The notes beneath the pieces were generated by a model. The model was not told the DNA's origin, ran no database searches, and saw only the letters and a program-made list of their open reading frames with translations. Of a DNA stretch of 13,999 bases, positions 13,894 to 13,999 are shown piece after piece (within the stretch, counting starts at the first letter, position 1; every line of letters begins with the position of its first letter). The DNA is from Caulobacteraceae bacterium. GTDB lineage: Bacteria; Pseudomonadota; Alphaproteobacteria; Caulobacterales; Caulobacteraceae. Where the stretch lies: NCBI GenBank assembly GCA_947452665.1, contig CANGEH010000024.1:1-13999 (forward strand), read 5' to 3'. The position numbers and the translations under genes are program-made.

Positions 13894-13999
13894 TTAAGCT
13901 TCGGCGCCCTCAGCGGCGTCTGCGACAGGGGCGGCCTTTTTGGCGCGGGGCTTTTTGGTCTCAGCCGCAGCCACGACCGGCGGGGACCAGGCCGCTTCC
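13894..13999 (-). CDS. rplU: 50S ribosomal protein L21, C-terminal end only
   Basis: Only the last 34 residues are in the window, ending in TAA at 13896-13894. They read as an Ala/Lys/Pro/Glu-rich tail (ETKKPRAKKAAPVADAAEGA). The conserved L21 fold lies outside the window, so the name rests on position directly upstream of rpmA and on the low-complexity C-terminal tail seen in alphaproteobacterial L21 proteins. Basic KK clusters fit an rRNA-binding protein. Confidence 0.85.
   Translation of the reverse strand, partial: EAAWSPPVVAAAETKKPRAKKAAPVADAAEGAEA

Noticed and set aside
1..13999. Mobile elements, CRISPR arrays, tRNA genes, toxin-antitoxin or phage genes
   Set aside because: I found no transposase or integrase motifs, no spaced direct repeats, no cloverleaf-like sequence and no matching small gene pairs; all long frames are accounted for by housekeeping genes.

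Overview
This window is a stretch of core chromosome from a GC-rich alphaproteobacterium. I see no phage, insertion sequence, CRISPR array, tRNA, rRNA or defence locus. Three things point to this class: a ccmABCDG cluster divergent from aconitase acnA; the linked order rplU-rpmA-(GNAT)-obgE-proB-proA-nadD-rsfS-rlmH-envC-ctpA; and a 354-residue Obg protein without a long C-terminal extension. A Caulobacterales/Hyphomonadaceae-like relative fits best, but this is recognition of gene order and protein style, not a database match.

Left block (1-3851): the 5' part of acnA (TCA cycle) runs off the left edge on the minus strand. A gap of about 217 bp separates it from a tightly coupled plus-strand operon, ccmA-ccmB-ccmC-ccmD-ccmG. 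Every junction in that operon except ccmB/ccmC is an ATGA stop/start overlap. These proteins deliver heme to the periplasm and supply reductant for cytochrome c maturation (System I). The ccmE, ccmF and ccmH partners are not here.

Middle junction (3852-4175): a small Pro/Ala-rich protein of unknown function lies between ccmG and the next block. Its stop codon shares the palindrome CTAG with the stop codon of the convergent gene ctpA.

Right block (4172-12099, all minus strand, transcribed leftward): obgE, proB, proA, nadD, rsfS, rlmH, envC and ctpA. It combines ribosome assembly or modification (ObgE, RsfS, RlmH), proline synthesis (ProB, ProA), NAD synthesis (NadD), and cell-envelope cleavage control (EnvC-type amidase activator, CtpA-type protease). 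The proB start overlaps the obgE stop, and nadD probably overlaps proA. rsfS appears to begin at a rare CTG codon behind a near-perfect Shine-Dalgarno.

Right edge (12138-13999): a plus-strand dienelactone-hydrolase-family gene sits between obgE and a minus-strand GNAT acetyltransferase. Beyond these, rplU (partial) and rpmA form the ribosomal protein operon, closed by a strong 15-bp-stem intrinsic terminator.

I found no clearly new biological system. The best leads are the CTG start of rsfS, the unknown small protein after ccmG, an over-represented palindromic octamer TTGGCCAA, two convergent gene pairs that share a CTAG stop, and the DLH gene lying in opposite orientation inside an otherwise conserved ribosomal/GTPase block.
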